Source of the DNA: Epiperipatus broadwayi
Taxonomy: Eukaryota > Onychophora > Udeonychophora > Euonychophora > Peripatidae
Length of the DNA: 64,000 bases
Direction: 5' to 3'
Assembly: GCA_028023455.1 (NCBI GenBank)
Contig: JAQFVV010012441.1
Coordinates: 1,795,911 to 1,859,910, forward strand
Positions 1 to 12,084 of the stretch are shown one piece after another. Position numbers and translations under genes: made by a program. The notes below the pieces were generated by a model. It ran no database searches. It was given only the letters and a program-made list of their open reading frames with translations, and was not told where the DNA came from. Each line of letters starts with the position of its first letter. Within the stretch, counting starts at the first letter, position 1.

Positions 1-362
1 ATAATTTTGTATTTTGATCGTTTATGTTTATTTTGAAATGTTTTTGACCGTGGAATCTGTGTAATCGATCTATACCCAACATTTTTAAATAAATCTGTGC
101 GAACGTATATAAATGTTAAAATTAAGTTGGGCGCGAATGGCTATATAGTTTTGTAAAGTTGTATTAAGGGAGGGTAATCTTAGGTTATTCATTTCATAGT
201 TGAATTGGTTCAATGGATTGGATATATTTGTGTAATTAGTAGATGTAGTATGAGATCCGCTACGGGCAGGATTATAGATATACGCCACACACCCTCTGTT
301 TGCCTATGGATGGGTTTGTAAGTCGGCAGAAGACCGCAGTCCATTCCTATGGAGTTTTTAGT
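1..362. other. unassigned AT-rich edge
   Basis: No gene is recognised. A minus-strand open frame at 85-288 (67 codons, Ser/Thr/Asn-rich) has no ATG near its start and is followed by an AATAAA-like signal near position 40. It could be the end of an exon cut by the window edge, but nothing supports a product. Confidence 0.2.
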
Positions 363-618
363 TTATTGATCTACTTGCCCACAGATGTCACATTCCTGTT
401 GGTGGAGAGTCAATGTCTTCTCTATTTCTACATATTGTTCAGATGTACATTCCTGACAATATAATATTTTGTGTTGTCGTATCATGCTACATTGAATACA
501 TGAATGTATCAGATGGATTGGCGCCAGTTGATTGCGAAATTTGTTGCCTAAGGTTAAATCAGGGAAGAATATTTTCCTTTCAAATGCAGACCTATGTAGT
601 CCATTCATACTCGACCCT
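363..618 (-). CDS. candidate terminal exon, cysteine-rich protein (unrecognised)
   Basis: On the minus strand an acceptor-like tract (TTTTATTTAG, AG at 620-619) opens onto a frame that runs to TAA at 365-363, with AATAAA overlapping the stop. The frame starts at an internal Met of a 91-codon ORF. It encodes a basic N-terminal part (NGLHRSAFERK, FPDLTLGNKF) followed by three Cys pairs: CIQC, CQEC and CDIC, the spacing of a small zinc-binding module. The composition is protein-like for so AT-rich a region, and there is no reverse transcriptase or transposase signature. I do not recognise the family. It may instead be an old element ORF, and the overlapping plus-strand frame is a shadow. Confidence 0.28.
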
Positions 619-1632
619 CTAAATAAAATATTAAACATTATAGCAAGCTATTTTAAATGTAAAATTAAAAATTAAGATAAAAATCTAAATGTTAAACTTA
701 TTCCTCGGGTTTAGAATGATTTTAGATGTGTGTAAATAAATATTTTTCTGTGTTAATTTCTGGCAGTGGCTTTTATTATTTTTTTATATTTATATCCAAG
801 GTTATATATTTTATTATCTCTGCGTCTCCATTGAGCTAGTGACAATGGGCTAACGATCTAAATATGTAAATAAAGTGGAATCCTAACAGCGCGTATCTGC
901 CTACTTTATAAATTTTTCTAGGCTCAAATGCCTAGATGGCGCCCTGGTAGTTGCAGATATGGTTTTTGCGGTGCGATGCGATCTCCCACTTCGTTTGGAT
1001 CGTTATAATTGTCAGTAAACTTCCTCAAAAAACAAAAAACATTAACTAGGACATATAATTTAGTATCTGAAAGTAATTTAGTATCTGAAAATATAAAACA
1101 TAATAATGAGAATAAAATATTGCCGCATAGACGTGACATTAAGAACTAATAATTATTCAGGAAAGGTTTAATGTAGGAGAGATTACAGCTAAGTTATATA
1201 TAGAGAGAACAAGGTACAATTAACAAAAAGGTAAGAACTTTACAAATTCATTCATAACTAATATTACATTTTACAAATGAAAGATTTAGAAAATGTTTAA
1301 AGTAATAGATAGGTGAAAGTTAAAATTATTCACAGTAACTTTAAGAGTCTAGCAGCATTTGAAATGATTACCTCTGTAACACATGGCGGTTCTTTTGGTG
1401 GTTTCAATTCCCGCGGAGACTAGATCTAGTTTATCAAACATAGTTATTCAGGCAGGTAGTAATTTTATGATTTAACGAACAGGCATATCAGTATAGTCTA
1501 TGAGTATCGGGATCCATGGGCACAGATTGCAGGGAAAGCCGTCTCGAATGGCGAGAAAGGCGATTTAGATTTACTCAGTACACATTGAAGTTAACGAACG
1601 CAAACTTTCTTGGTGACTGCTCTCCTTGACTG
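619..1632. other. intergenic or intronic sequence, no gene
   Basis: AT-rich sequence with no supported gene apart from the dispersed repeat at 825-960. A minus-strand frame at 924-1139 runs through that repeat and is probably repeat-borne. The slightly GC-richer patch near 1500-1600 has no recognisable content. Confidence 0.3.
825..960 (-). repeat. dispersed repeat, copy 1 (partner at 25350-25495)
   Basis: Read on the minus strand this segment shares blocks in the same order with plus-strand 25350-25495: ACCAGGGC, then TAGGCAGATACGC, then GTCACTAGCTCA. Between the blocks the copies diverge. Family unknown; it could be a SINE or the 3' end of a longer element. Confidence 0.5.

Positions 1633-1664
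<32 letters not shown>
1633..1664. repeat. (TA)n microsatellite
   Basis: Uninterrupted TA dinucleotide run of about 16 units. Confidence 0.9.
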
Positions 1665-1667
<3 letters not shown>

Positions 1668-1789
1668 TGTTATTGTAACAGCAGATTTATTATTAAATGG
1701 TGGTAATTATTCTGTGGAACATTAAAAAAAGTAAAACAGCTTTTAAAATATTCCATTGCAGAGCAAAGACCTCACTGTTAGTTTCTCAT

Positions 1790-1951
1790 ATATATATAAC
1801 TGAATATTTGTAAATACAGTAACTAAATAATTAAAAAATTTATCCACTTAGGAGCGCTTTTGATTATCACAGTAATCTGTGTCAACTAAAGCTTTGAAAT
1901 GCTAACTTTCCCACAATTCCGTGATCTTAATGTTTGCTGCTTGCCTGTTAA
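1790..1951 (+). repeat. left inverted arm of the Penelope-like element
   Basis: Reverse complement of 2798-2956. The apparent start of the enclosed ORF (Met at 1899) lies in this arm, so its first residues are arm sequence rather than original protein. Confidence 0.8.
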
Positions 1952-2387
1952 TGAGTTATTTAAAGAATTAAATGATTTGAAAGGTGTAAGATGGATAAAA
2001 ACAGATGAAGATTTAATGTGCATTCAGTTTCTTGATCTTAAAATAACTAAAAATCAATGCATGCTGGATTACTGTATGACCATTAAACCAATTGTAAAAA
2101 GAGATTATCTTCCATATAAATCAAAATTGCCAATGTCACACAAAATGGCAGGTTGGAAGTCCTTCTTATTTAGAAATAATAGTCTTTGCAAATATTCATC
2201 AGATAAAGGCAAAAATATTGAAATATATTCAAATGAATTGTTAAATGTTGGCTACAATTATAATCATATATACAATGTTATTAGAGATTTTAATACAAAA
2301 TATAAAAATAAAATTTTTAATAATATTGATTCTCCTGCTAATAAAAAATATGGATCTCAATCCCATATATTTCAAATGAACAAGTAA
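1899..2387 (+). pseudogene. Penelope-like reverse transcriptase C-terminal part
   Basis: An open frame of 162 codons. After about 18 arm-derived residues it reads through a segment with IQFLDLKITKN near residue 50, the late RT (thumb-side) motif that follows the catalytic YxDD box in Penelope-like enzymes. A Lys/Asn-rich connector follows, as expected between RT and GIY-YIG. The palm motifs and YxDD are absent, so the copy is truncated at its 5' side. It stops at 2385 and the element continues in another frame at 2414. Confidence 0.65.
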
Positions 2388-2413
2388 AGTTTATAAGGAA
2401 AATTTATAAAGAT

Positions 2414-2632
2414 ATGCGTGAGATTGCATTTTACATACATCCTACATTAAACAAATTAATAAATAACTCCAAAGATAAAACCTCATTTATAAATAAAAAT
2501 TGTGTCATTTATAAATGGATATGTAGGTGTGGCAGTGGATATATAGGTGAATCTAGATGTACGTTGGAAAAAAGAACTAAAAAACACTTGCTATTATTAA
2601 ACGTGTTCAGAAATCGAAACAAAATTGCATAG
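2414..2632 (+). pseudogene. GIY-YIG endonuclease fragment of the same element
   Basis: 72 codons containing CVIYKWICRCGSGYIGESRC followed by TLEKRTKKHL. This is the Penelope GIY-YIG signature: a Tyr in the first strand, a Cys-x-Cys insertion, the YIGE block, then the Arg-bearing helix. The frame closes soon after that helix, before the distal catalytic Glu, so the nuclease is incomplete. It is frameshifted relative to the upstream RT frame. Confidence 0.75.
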
Positions 2633-2797
2633 TAGATAATAATATTTCAGCATCTGTTTTTTTACAACCATAATAAATCATGTATTTATGATTTTGACTT
2701 CAATTTTAACAGTGTAAAAGTATTGCAAATTGAAAAAAATAACAATAAAAGAAAAATAAAGAAGCTATGCTAATGTACAAATATAAACATGACTTAA

Positions 2798-2956
2798 TTA
2801 ACAGGCAAGCAGCAAACGTTAAGATCATGGAATTGTGGGAAAGCTAGCATTTCAAAGCTTTAGTTGACACAGATTACTGGGATAATTGAAAGTGCTCCTA
2901 GTGGATAAAATTTTTAATTATTTAGTTACGGTATTAACAAATATTCAGTTATATAA
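2798..2956 (-). repeat. right inverted arm of the Penelope-like element
   Basis: Reverse complement of 1790-1951 with a few substitutions and one or two small gaps. Confidence 0.8.
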
Positions 2957-3150
2957 TTACATATATTGCTTTAAAAATACAGACATCGAATAATAATATT
3001 ATTACACACACACACACTTATATATATATATTAATTGTAATTGCATGAGTATACAGACTTTTTTACTAAAAGAATTATTGTACTGTTTTTTTTTTAGTTT
3101 CTTAATATTCAATTGAGAGCCTTGTGATTATTTTTATGTCATCTTCAAAT

Positions 3151-3617
<467 letters not shown>

Positions 3618-4129
3618 GTATTTTTTCTTCATCAGCTGTTGTGTTAAATAACCGTAAGTTATTATTTTAAACAGGATATTTGTTAAATATGAACTTAGAA
3701 TTAATGGTTTTCTGAGGTAGTAAAATTATCATTTAAAATTATATGTATTTTTTTTGTCTGTGGGTTGTAATTAGATAATAATTATTTATAAAAGATAAAG
3801 AAAAAAATCTTAAATAAATTTTATATATTATATATAGTATATTGTTTATAAAAAGTTAATTAATTATAAAATATTTCATGAAAAAATAAGCAATGAATTT
3901 TAAAAATTACTTAAAATTAAAATAAATATATAAATAAATGTTATATCTTGGACTAGTTCCACCATCTGCAATTAAATGTTGAATGTCTAGAAAATTGTAA
4001 ACTTTATTTAAATTTTTGAAGTGCAAACAACTGTTAGTATAATACACAAATAGACAACACGACTAATAGTTAAAAATCTTAACTCTAAATATCTTACAGA
4101 TGCTGAATTATCTGTTCTTGGAAGTTTTA
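3618..4129. other. AT-rich filler, no gene
   Basis: I see only low-complexity AT-rich sequence here. No open frame, repeat pair or RNA signal is supportable. Confidence 0.5.
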
Positions 4130-5260
4130 AACTTCACATTATACTGTCTATTGTCCCATTATTGGATATAATGGCAACCACTGAGGAAGTAACCCAAAAA
4201 TTATTTTCCTGAAGGTTTGTAATGATGGTATTTTAGTTGTGTTTATATATTGCACTATTTTCGTCATCTAATATAAGTATTGACGGGAGAGAATAATACA
4301 TTTTGAAACATTGTGCATATACTAACCTGTGTACTATTAATAACAGTTGAATGTATTTGGAATATTTAAATAAAGTTATATTTTCTAAAGGCATTCAGTA
4401 CTTATATTACATGATAGAAATAGACCAATATATAAATACACTCAAATATTGCCTCTAGAAGAAGCAGTAGAACTATGTTGGAGAATTAAAAGAACATTTG
4501 AGAGATATCAAAACTGAACATATCTCTTAATGATGCCTGGTATTTTAGAGAGTGTCATGAGAAGAAAACTTTTAAATCTCTCAAACAGGATATAACTATA
4601 ATCATTCTCTCCACTGATAAAGGCAGTACTAAAGTTGTAATGGATAACAACAACATACAAGAACTTCTCACAACAGGCTAATATAAAAAGTGGTGAAAAT
4701 CCAAGTAAAGAAGTAAAGTTGAAAGTATTACTCTAGAAGCAGTATTTCAGTAATTCGGGGAGGGGGGATTAACATCGTATTTCAGCAAAATTTCTCATCT
4801 TTATGGACTACCTAAAATTTATGAAAACAATGTTCCAGTAAGATGTATTGTTAGTTTTAAAAATTTACATATCAAAACTTGTCAAGATTTCTTCTCACAA
4901 TTAATCCTTTGGCATATGGGACATAGGTTTTGTCAAGTATTCTAAGCACTTTGTAGAATTAATCAGGGGCATGGAAATTGGAAAAACTGATATATTGATA
5001 AGCTTTGATGTAAAAAGTTTATTTACAAATGTTACATGTGAAAAAAAAATATATAATGGTAATAGTCTACAAATCAGAACAATTCTACCTATTGATAATA
5101 TAATGAAACTATCAACTTCCTGCTTAACAACAACATACTTTCAATATAACTCCAAATTTTTACGACAAAATCAAGGGATGATCATGAGCTTATAACTGTC
5201 ACCATTGCTTAGCAATATTTACATAGAAGAACTTGAAATCATAACCATAAATACTACTCT
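4130..5260 (+). pseudogene. degenerate Penelope-like reverse transcriptase
   Basis: Successive short frames match the order of Penelope RT motifs: LEEAVELCW and IKRTFERYQ near 4455-4505; a block with STDKGSTKVVMD near 4614-4645 (the DKGxxxVVMD motif); LYGLPKIYENNVPVRCIVSF near 4800-4860; LISFDVKSLFTNV near 4990-5030 (motif A with its catalytic Asp); and FLRQNQGMIMSL then LSPLLSNIYIEELE near 5155-5235 (motif B region). Stops and frameshifts separate the blocks. The YxDD box and GIY-YIG domain are missing. An old 3'-incomplete copy, unrelated in position to the one at 1790-2956. Confidence 0.8.
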
Positions 5261-8200
5261 ATTCTCATCTAAAATGTGGAATTGCTGTTAATGTTACATT
5301 TGTTGTATAGCCATATGGTGAAGCACAGTTATAGCCATTCTAAATGCACATCAACAACTTATCCTCTTCAATCTATCTATATTCTTTTCTTTGTGTTTTT
5401 AACCAAATCAACATGCAATGAACAAAATTGCTTATTTACATTCTTGAACATAAGTAGCACACATTTAGATATAAATTACACTAAGTATATAAATATATAT
5501 CATAAAAATTATTAATGTATATGACAAATTGTAAAGATATAATCACTTTACTATGTCATCTAAACATTGAGTTCATTAAAATTATAAGGTAGATCTAAAA
5601 AAAGCACTTGTGTAAGTAAGTAATAATGAACAAACTAATCAGTGGTCCAGTAGAACAATGATTTAGTTATGGTGCCATATTGTCTTAATTGCTAAACATT
5701 TTTGTACAGGAGTATATAGGTTTTGTTTTCTGTCCACAAATAAGTTGAAAAACTAAGCAATAGTGTGTAATGGTTTGACAATAATATTTTGGTCACATCA
5801 ATGATATGTGTTTAATGCTTGTTGTAGGTTTTTTAATTATACACCTACATGCATATATGAACACCAGACTAATTTATATCATACCTTCAATCTTTCAAAA
5901 AACAGTTGTAAACTTTGATTTTGTATAAAATTGACATTTAAAAATACATACTTCATCCTAGGCAGGTTATTTGCCTTACAAATTTTCTAGCAGCAGTTCT
6001 GTGCATGTAATTTTATTAAGTAAACTTTAACTACTTTTTTATATATAACTGATTATTTTTTATGGTTATAAGCTTTATATAATGTAAATTGTGATTAGTA
6101 TATTCCAATGGTTCTGAAGTATGACCACGGCAGTAAATAAGCTGTCAAACATTTTTTATAAAATATATCAGATGAACTCTTATGAAAAAAGTATGAGGCA
6201 TAATGAATACCATAGTGCCATGATTTCATAAAAATATTTGTTTTAAATTATAGTAATTATTTGTTGAGTATGGTCATTCTTTTCTATTTCTACACTGCTG
6301 GTAGATAGTTCTCAAACTACTTAAACAAGTTGAATGTAAATTACATTACTTAGAATAATGAATGTAATAAATTTTGTTCCTCAACTAATTTTTTCACTCT
6401 ATTCTAGTCATTTACTGTGTGTTTGAATAATCAATGAACATTGGTCATATGGTAGTATAATCACTTATCCTCAGATTGGTTTTTGGCTTTTTCTTACATT
6501 AATGAAAACTAGGATTCAAAACCACATTTTTGTATTATTTTAGCTAATAATCTAAAATTTAAAAAAAATTATACACTAATGTGTTTACTATTTATTTATA
6601 AGCCATATATATCCCAGCTTATAAAGACTGTGGGTTCTTTTTAATTAATTACTTTAATAATTTTTTTTTAAAGATTTAATGTAAAATAAATAAAAGATTT
6701 TAATAATATATAAATAAATGTTAGAAATTCACAATTAAAAAGTTTGGTACAATCAAACCTGTTTGGTAAATGTCAGAAGTGCACCCAGCATAGTATTAAT
6801 ACATTTAGCTTTATTAATAGTTTTGTATACATAATATTTATTATTATTATTATTATTTATTTACAAACTATTAACAAAGCTAAATTTAAATCAAAAATTT
6901 TAAATATACCTGTTATATTTGATATGTGAATTTGATAGTATTATGGACAACTGTTTTGTAAATACAGCAAATGGTAGTTTGCACATAATAGTAATTACAT
7001 TTTATTAAATACAAAGAATAGAAGTACATTTTTTAATTTTTCAGTTGTGAATTTGATAGCTTTATTAAAATTATGTAATACTTTTTTTAATTGGTTGTGA
7101 ATTTGACATGTGATAGTCTTACAGACAAACATACATTATTCAGACAAAAGAGAAATTAGTGATTACATATATATATATATATGGTAAAAACTGCTCTTGG
7201 ATGTATTATGAGTAATCATATGAGAGAGTCATATGATATAGCTTGCATAAAACTTTGAAAGTCTTTAAAATATATAAAAACTAATCTAATGTCAGAGCAA
7301 CTTGTATTCAAGTCTTAGGTTTTTTTTATTTCCGTGCTATTAACTTTAATAATACAAAGAAGTAAAAAGTGTTTGCTAGATACAGGAGTGCATTAGTATC
7401 ATTTATAATCCTAATTCCTCGTTGATAAAAAAAAAGTGAATGTGGTTAAAGATATGGGTATTATAACTATTACAGTATTTGGTATCTATTGATTATTCAA
7501 AGTTACAATAGAAGGTGTTAAAGAAGATAAAGAGAATTACCTTAGAAATCATATAAGTAAAAATGTGGAGAAAAAATCAATTGATAGTGTTGCTAGTATT
7601 AATCCTAAATAAGGAGAAAAAAGATACTATCACGGCTATTATAATGGCATCTCTCTGATCTGATATCATATCTATATAACTACAATAAAGTTAGCATGAA
7701 TTCAAAAACCTTAGTGTAGTTTTTTAATTCCAAGCTATTAGTTTGAATAGTATAAAGGAATAAAAACTGGCTGCCAGGTGCATAAATGTAAAAGAACCGG
7801 TTTTGAAGCTTAGACTTCACTAATGAAAAACAAAAGCCATTACAGCATATAAAATATGGCATTCATTGAGTATTAAAATCTTAAAGCATTATGAATTCAG
7901 AAAAAGATGAGAACATACTGGTTTTGGAAACATAAATAAACACATGATAAAGTCACGTGATACTGTTTTTGACATTTTGCAAGATCTTGCAAGTGTAAAA
8001 TATAACTATCAAAAGTAAATATTTTAATGAAAATAATTTTTGTGCCCCCCCCCCCCCGATTGTTTTTAGGCTATTTATGTAATCTTTTATAAGAATAATT
8101 GTGCTTTGGATGATTTAAAATAGTAATACAGCAATCGTCTCAAAGCAAAAGATTCTTGGATTGATATTCATCTAACTAAAGTAAAAAAGAAAATCCCAAT

Positions 8201-8714
8201 ATAGTCAGTTAATGTTTACACAATCACAAATAATCATTAGAGATAATACAATTCTATTATATTGTTTTTTATTCTTTTATCTTTAGATATATATTTGATG
8301 TGCATTTTTAGATTACTTAACCAATATCAAACTGCTTGCTACTATTGGCAAACATATGAAATTGAAAATAATAATAGTATATCAAATAATAGTCAAGGTG
8401 TATTGTTATGTAATAACAAATACATTATAAAAAAGTTCAGATAATTGCACCTGGAATCGAAATTTCTGGACTTTTTAATAAAAATAAATGTTGTTCTAGC
8501 TATTTAGGCCATTTTTAACTATTTTTTTTCTCAAACACCCCTCCTCTGGGGTAACTAACCGCCTAAAATTCTACTCAATTTTCTCAATACTCATCTAAAA
8601 TTATTAATAACAAGTTTTCCAGTGTTTTTTTTTTTTTTTGCTTTTATAACAATATATTTAATTTTTCCATTTCAAAATTGTTTTCTTCATATTAATTTTC
8701 ATTCTTTCAAACGG
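5261..8714. other. AT-rich sequence, no gene recognised
   Basis: Many short ORFs without recognisable content. Local features: an ATT-rich run near 6838-6857, a (TA)n tract near 7164-7182 and a 13-C homopolymer at 8045-8057. Blocks near 6470-6530 and 7790-7835 look like decayed copies of the inverted-repeat family described at 19026-19528 (shared words such as AAAGCC and a Leu-type AGATTGG/CTGAGGATAAG context), too degraded to delimit. Confidence 0.4.
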
Positions 8715-9340
8715 TTTAAAGATGGCCGCCGCCCCTAGCGGGAAAAATGTGCAGAGACCTAAACTACATGAACTAAAACCTTCAAAATTACCCAAATATT
8801 ATCCAAATTGTATTTCAAACAAAACTTAACTAAAAACATCATCAAAACTTATTTCAAAATCTCCACCTCCTTGCCCTTTGGATTTTCCTCCCTTTCAGGC
8901 TGTGGTTTGCTCTATCAAAGGTAAAAAGTAAGTCAAAAAGAACAACATGACCAATCATAATGCCATTCCAAGTACAATCAGAAAATCTAAAACTACTAAT
9001 CTACAAAAGACAAAAATCAGCATGTTGCATCTAAGCATAACTCAGAAATCTCATCATTCATCCCTGAAATCTCTAAAGACTTAACATATAGCAATTCCTC
9101 CAAAGTTGTGTCACATGGATCCTCCTTTCAATCTACCAGAGCAACCAAGATTATCAACATTGCTCCTTACCAAAGACTCTTCTTTGCCTGGACTACACTC
9201 CCTGTCCATATTCGTTTCCCATTTCATATGTATTCCCTTCCCCTTCACCATATTGTACTTGAATTTCATTTTGTCATGTAATCATCTCTTTGTAAACCTC
9301 TTTTAACTGTTGTGTATTTTATCTTTTTGATGATTAAAAG
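8715..9340 (+). other. possible LINE ORF1 start and body, decayed
   Basis: A GC-rich start context (AAAGATGGCCGCCGCC at 8719-8734) opens a 34-codon frame with the N-terminus MAAAPSGKNVQRPKL. Then comes a run of Pro/Lys/Ser-rich coding-like sequence in shifting frames, ending next to the LINE zinc-finger fragment at 9340-9670. Different base composition from its surroundings (C-rich coding strand) suggests an inserted element. An ORF1 assignment is an inference from position. Confidence 0.3.
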
Positions 9341-9670
9341 CTTTCATCACTGAGAGAAAAAAAGCCCTTCCTACTTATTCTTTTCTTTTCTACAAATGAC
9401 ACTTTGCAAATACAGATCCATTGTGTGCCCTCTGTCATAGAAATGAAGAAACATTACAACACTTTTATGGATTGTTCCTCACTTCTTTCTTGTCTACTCT
9501 TATCCCTAACATGACTCATTCAAGCTCTCTAATAATCAACAACCTCATAAAATATATACAAGTGGTCTTTTTTCCAATATTAGAATTATTACATTCGTTT
9601 TTTTCACACTCTAATTTGTAAGATGGTATCTAAACCTTATTCCCACATCTCACAATACTAAATCACTTTT
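9340..9670 (+). pseudogene. non-LTR retrotransposon C-terminal zinc-knuckle fragment
   Basis: The frame reads through KALPTYSFLFYK, a stop, then FANTDPLCALCHRNEETLQH. This matches the zinc-binding module near the C-terminus of many LINE reverse transcriptases: a Leu-Pro-Thr segment, then Cys-x2-Cys, then Glu-Thr-Leu-x-His. The final Cys of the knuckle is replaced (FYGLF). The rest runs to a stop at 9621. No RT core is adjacent, so this is a 3' remnant. Confidence 0.55.
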
Positions 9671-10107
9671 TGTAAAAAATTAAATAATATTAAGACCAGA
9701 GATCAAACCCATACACCAGCTGATATTTTGAAAGTTACACGAAATCTGATCTCATTAACAACAATCCAGTATTTTGGCTATTAAATATACTAATTAAGAT
9801 GCATTATATATTTATTCATTATTGCTCAATTATATGAACATCTATTTTACTATCTTTCTACTTGAAATCTCTTTTGTTTTAATAAGACTTATAAACAGTC
9901 TTCAATGTATATAGTAAACCTAATAAAGTTAATGTAAAACTAATACTGTATTAAAATTACTCTTCTTTGTGGGGTAGCAAATGTGTTTTTAGCTCCATTG
10001 CTGTTTAAAAGTAGATAAATTATTTTTTATTTATTATAATATAAACCTATTGAGCAAAATTTATTGTTTCTTTATTAATTTTTTCAATTTTGTTAATCTA
10101 TTTTTAG
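9671..10107. other. intron sequence upstream of HPGD exon A
   Basis: AT-rich. It ends in a pyrimidine tract and TTTTTAG at 10101-10107, the acceptor of the exon at 10108. No other feature is seen. Confidence 0.5.
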
Positions 10108-10231
10108 GTATGTCTGGCAGATACAGACCAAGAAAGTGGGAATGAAACTTTGAAAGAATTTATTAAAGAATACGGAATTGCTCGAGTTATATTTTGTGCC
10201 TGCGATGTCAGACATCACGAAAGTTTTGAAA
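10108..10231 (+). CDS. HPGD: 15-hydroxyprostaglandin dehydrogenase-like, internal exon A
   Basis: A 124-nt exon bounded by TTTTTAG and AGTAAA, phase 0 in and phase 1 out, encoding 41 residues. It begins VCLADTDQES, the second beta strand of the Rossmann fold; the Asp after VCLA is the residue that selects NAD over NADP in classical short-chain dehydrogenases. It ends through VIFCACDVRHHESFE, where CDV is the adenine-ring-binding Asp motif. Human 15-PGDH, which oxidises the 15-hydroxyl of prostaglandins in the cytosol, has the equivalent VALVDWN and CDVAD segments at the same spacing. The upstream exon with the TGxxxGIG motif is not in the window. Identity is inferred from the joined exons; another SDR with the same layout is possible. 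Confidence 0.85.
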
Positions 10232-11019
10232 GTAAAAAAAAAAAATCATATGTAGATGTAAATTATCTACAACTATAATTACATATGTAAATTTATATAA
10301 ACAAACTTGAAAGATTTAAACTCCAATCACAATGCATGGAATATTCGTTATTCGATCGCCATACGATTGCAACTTTCAATTTTGTTTATATATACATTTC
10401 CAATTGCATTTGTCTATTTAATTAAATTTTTCTAAATTTACATTTAGAAATATTTACGTATAAAAAAATAAATACATATTTTTTTATGGTTATAAGCAGA
10501 TTCAAAGTAGTCAAAATAGTTAACTATCCAATCATAGGTCAATACAAAAAGAACGAAGGGGATGTTAAAAGCCGCATCAGTGAGTAATGATTTATTGTTC
10601 CTCTTTACAGGGCTGTTGAAGAAATTTTTGAATTATACTTTACATATATATAATATTATCATCATAGAAATTCTTACGATAAAAAGTATTTAACATGTAA
10701 TATAATCCATACAATCATAAAAATTGTTTAGAAGATAGAAAAGAATTTCAGAGTTTAGTAATTGAATATGACTATCATATATTGATGATACACATCTATG
10801 CAATCCTAGAGATTTTGATGATAACAGATACATTGATGAACAGTTTTAGATCATCATAATTGTATGATGCGAGCAAAATCCTTGCTGCAGTACCCTGAAA
10901 AAATTTGTAAGTATTTATTCTGGCACACTGGTTTTTTTATAAAAGTAAATATATTAAAGAACCTCCATGCTTCCACATATTTTTTTAAAATCTTATAAAT
11001 AAAGATACAGTAAAAGACA
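10232..11019. other. intron, no further feature
   Basis: Start of a 31.4 kb intron (10232-41663). AT-rich, with no repeat pair or ORF that I can support. Confidence 0.4.
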
Positions 11020-11092
11020 ATGACTCCCAGGATGCATTTCATGTTGAATCAGCACTCATCAGTTGGCCCAGATCACCATCTCTCATATATAT
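11020..11092 (+). repeat. foldback family A, single arm fragment
   Basis: Carries the family core CATGTTGAATCAGCACTCAT, then CAGTTGG and CAGATCACCATCTC, in the orientation of the left arm of the hairpin at 15155-15713. No opposite arm is nearby. Confidence 0.7.
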
Positions 11093-12084
11093 CTTTATTA
11101 TATGAAGAATATTTATTTTTAGTAAATTGTTATATTTTGATTTATAATTTTGATTTAAATTTTAAAAATCAGATATCTTAATCTTTAATTGAAGTTTAAA
11201 GTTTATATCTGTGCTAGAGATAATCTCTAGTTTAGTAAATGATTGGTGATAATTATTACTGTATTTATCTGAGGTGGATCATGTCAAAATTATGGGTGGA
11301 GTAAGTTTTGACACTTGTAAATCAAAATGTAACAATTATAAAAGTACTCATCTACACTTGATTATATATTCCATTTAATATTAGTCTGAATGAGTGCTCA
11401 AAAATAGGAGCATATACTTTATGATGGAAATGTGGTAGATGTCATCCTGGTAAAGGATAAAGTCAGATTGTTAATCTATAGCATCAACTATTTTATTAAT
11501 CAGAAAACTAATCACAGTTATATTTGAATCCATAAACATCACACAGTTCATACATCTTTTATATATATTACTTATAATACCTGGGATTTCAGTTCTCATT
11601 AGAGGCATTTAAATTTTCATATTTATAAATTCATAATTATCATCCATTGATGGACTATAAATTTAATCCATAACAGCAATATTTAAATCATAGTAATGTA
11701 CTATTGGACAGATACTATTCTTTTACAATGAATTTATGCATTTTATAGATGAAATGTTTCTATCTATCTACCTACCTATCCACATATCTATCCATCTATC
11801 TATTGAGCCATCAATCCATTCATTCATCTATGTATCTATGTGTCTGATTGTATATTTGTCTATCTATCCATTTATTTATCTATGTATATATAATAAATAA
11901 TGATAAATTATTTATTTCCTTGTTTAATATTGTTCAATTAAGAAAATCCACATTAAATGCTTCTATTTATCATTAAGTGTATTACATCAATATCTGGGGG
12001 TCTTAAAATATATATCACTTAAATTTTTTTGATAGATTTATAGATGTAAACAGTGAAATATAATGAAATTTAAATAAAGTTATA
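11093..12084. other. intron, AT-rich with a decayed TCTA tract
   Basis: Contains an imperfect (TCTA/TCCA)n stretch at about 11757-11884. Otherwise nothing is recognisable. Confidence 0.5.

Larger units (their letters stand above)
1790..2956 (+). mobile_element. 5'-truncated Penelope-like element with inverted terminal repeats
   Basis: Two arms of about 160 bp (1790-1951 and 2798-2956) are near-perfect reverse complements, sharing for example GCTTGCCTGTTAA at the inner edge and AACTGAATAT at the outer edge. They enclose two frames of a Penelope-like element: the end of the reverse transcriptase and a GIY-YIG endonuclease fragment. Penelope-like elements are known to carry terminal repeats in direct or inverted orientation, and this fits the inverted form. 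The catalytic RT core is missing, so the copy is dead. Confidence 0.75.

Noticed and set aside
413-622. 69-codon plus ORF
   Set aside because: Opposite strand of the Cys-pair frame at 363-618, which has the more protein-like composition.
8045-8057. C13 homopolymer as a regulatory element
   Set aside because: A single homopolymer with no partner; similar runs occur near 24540 and are prone to sequencing error.
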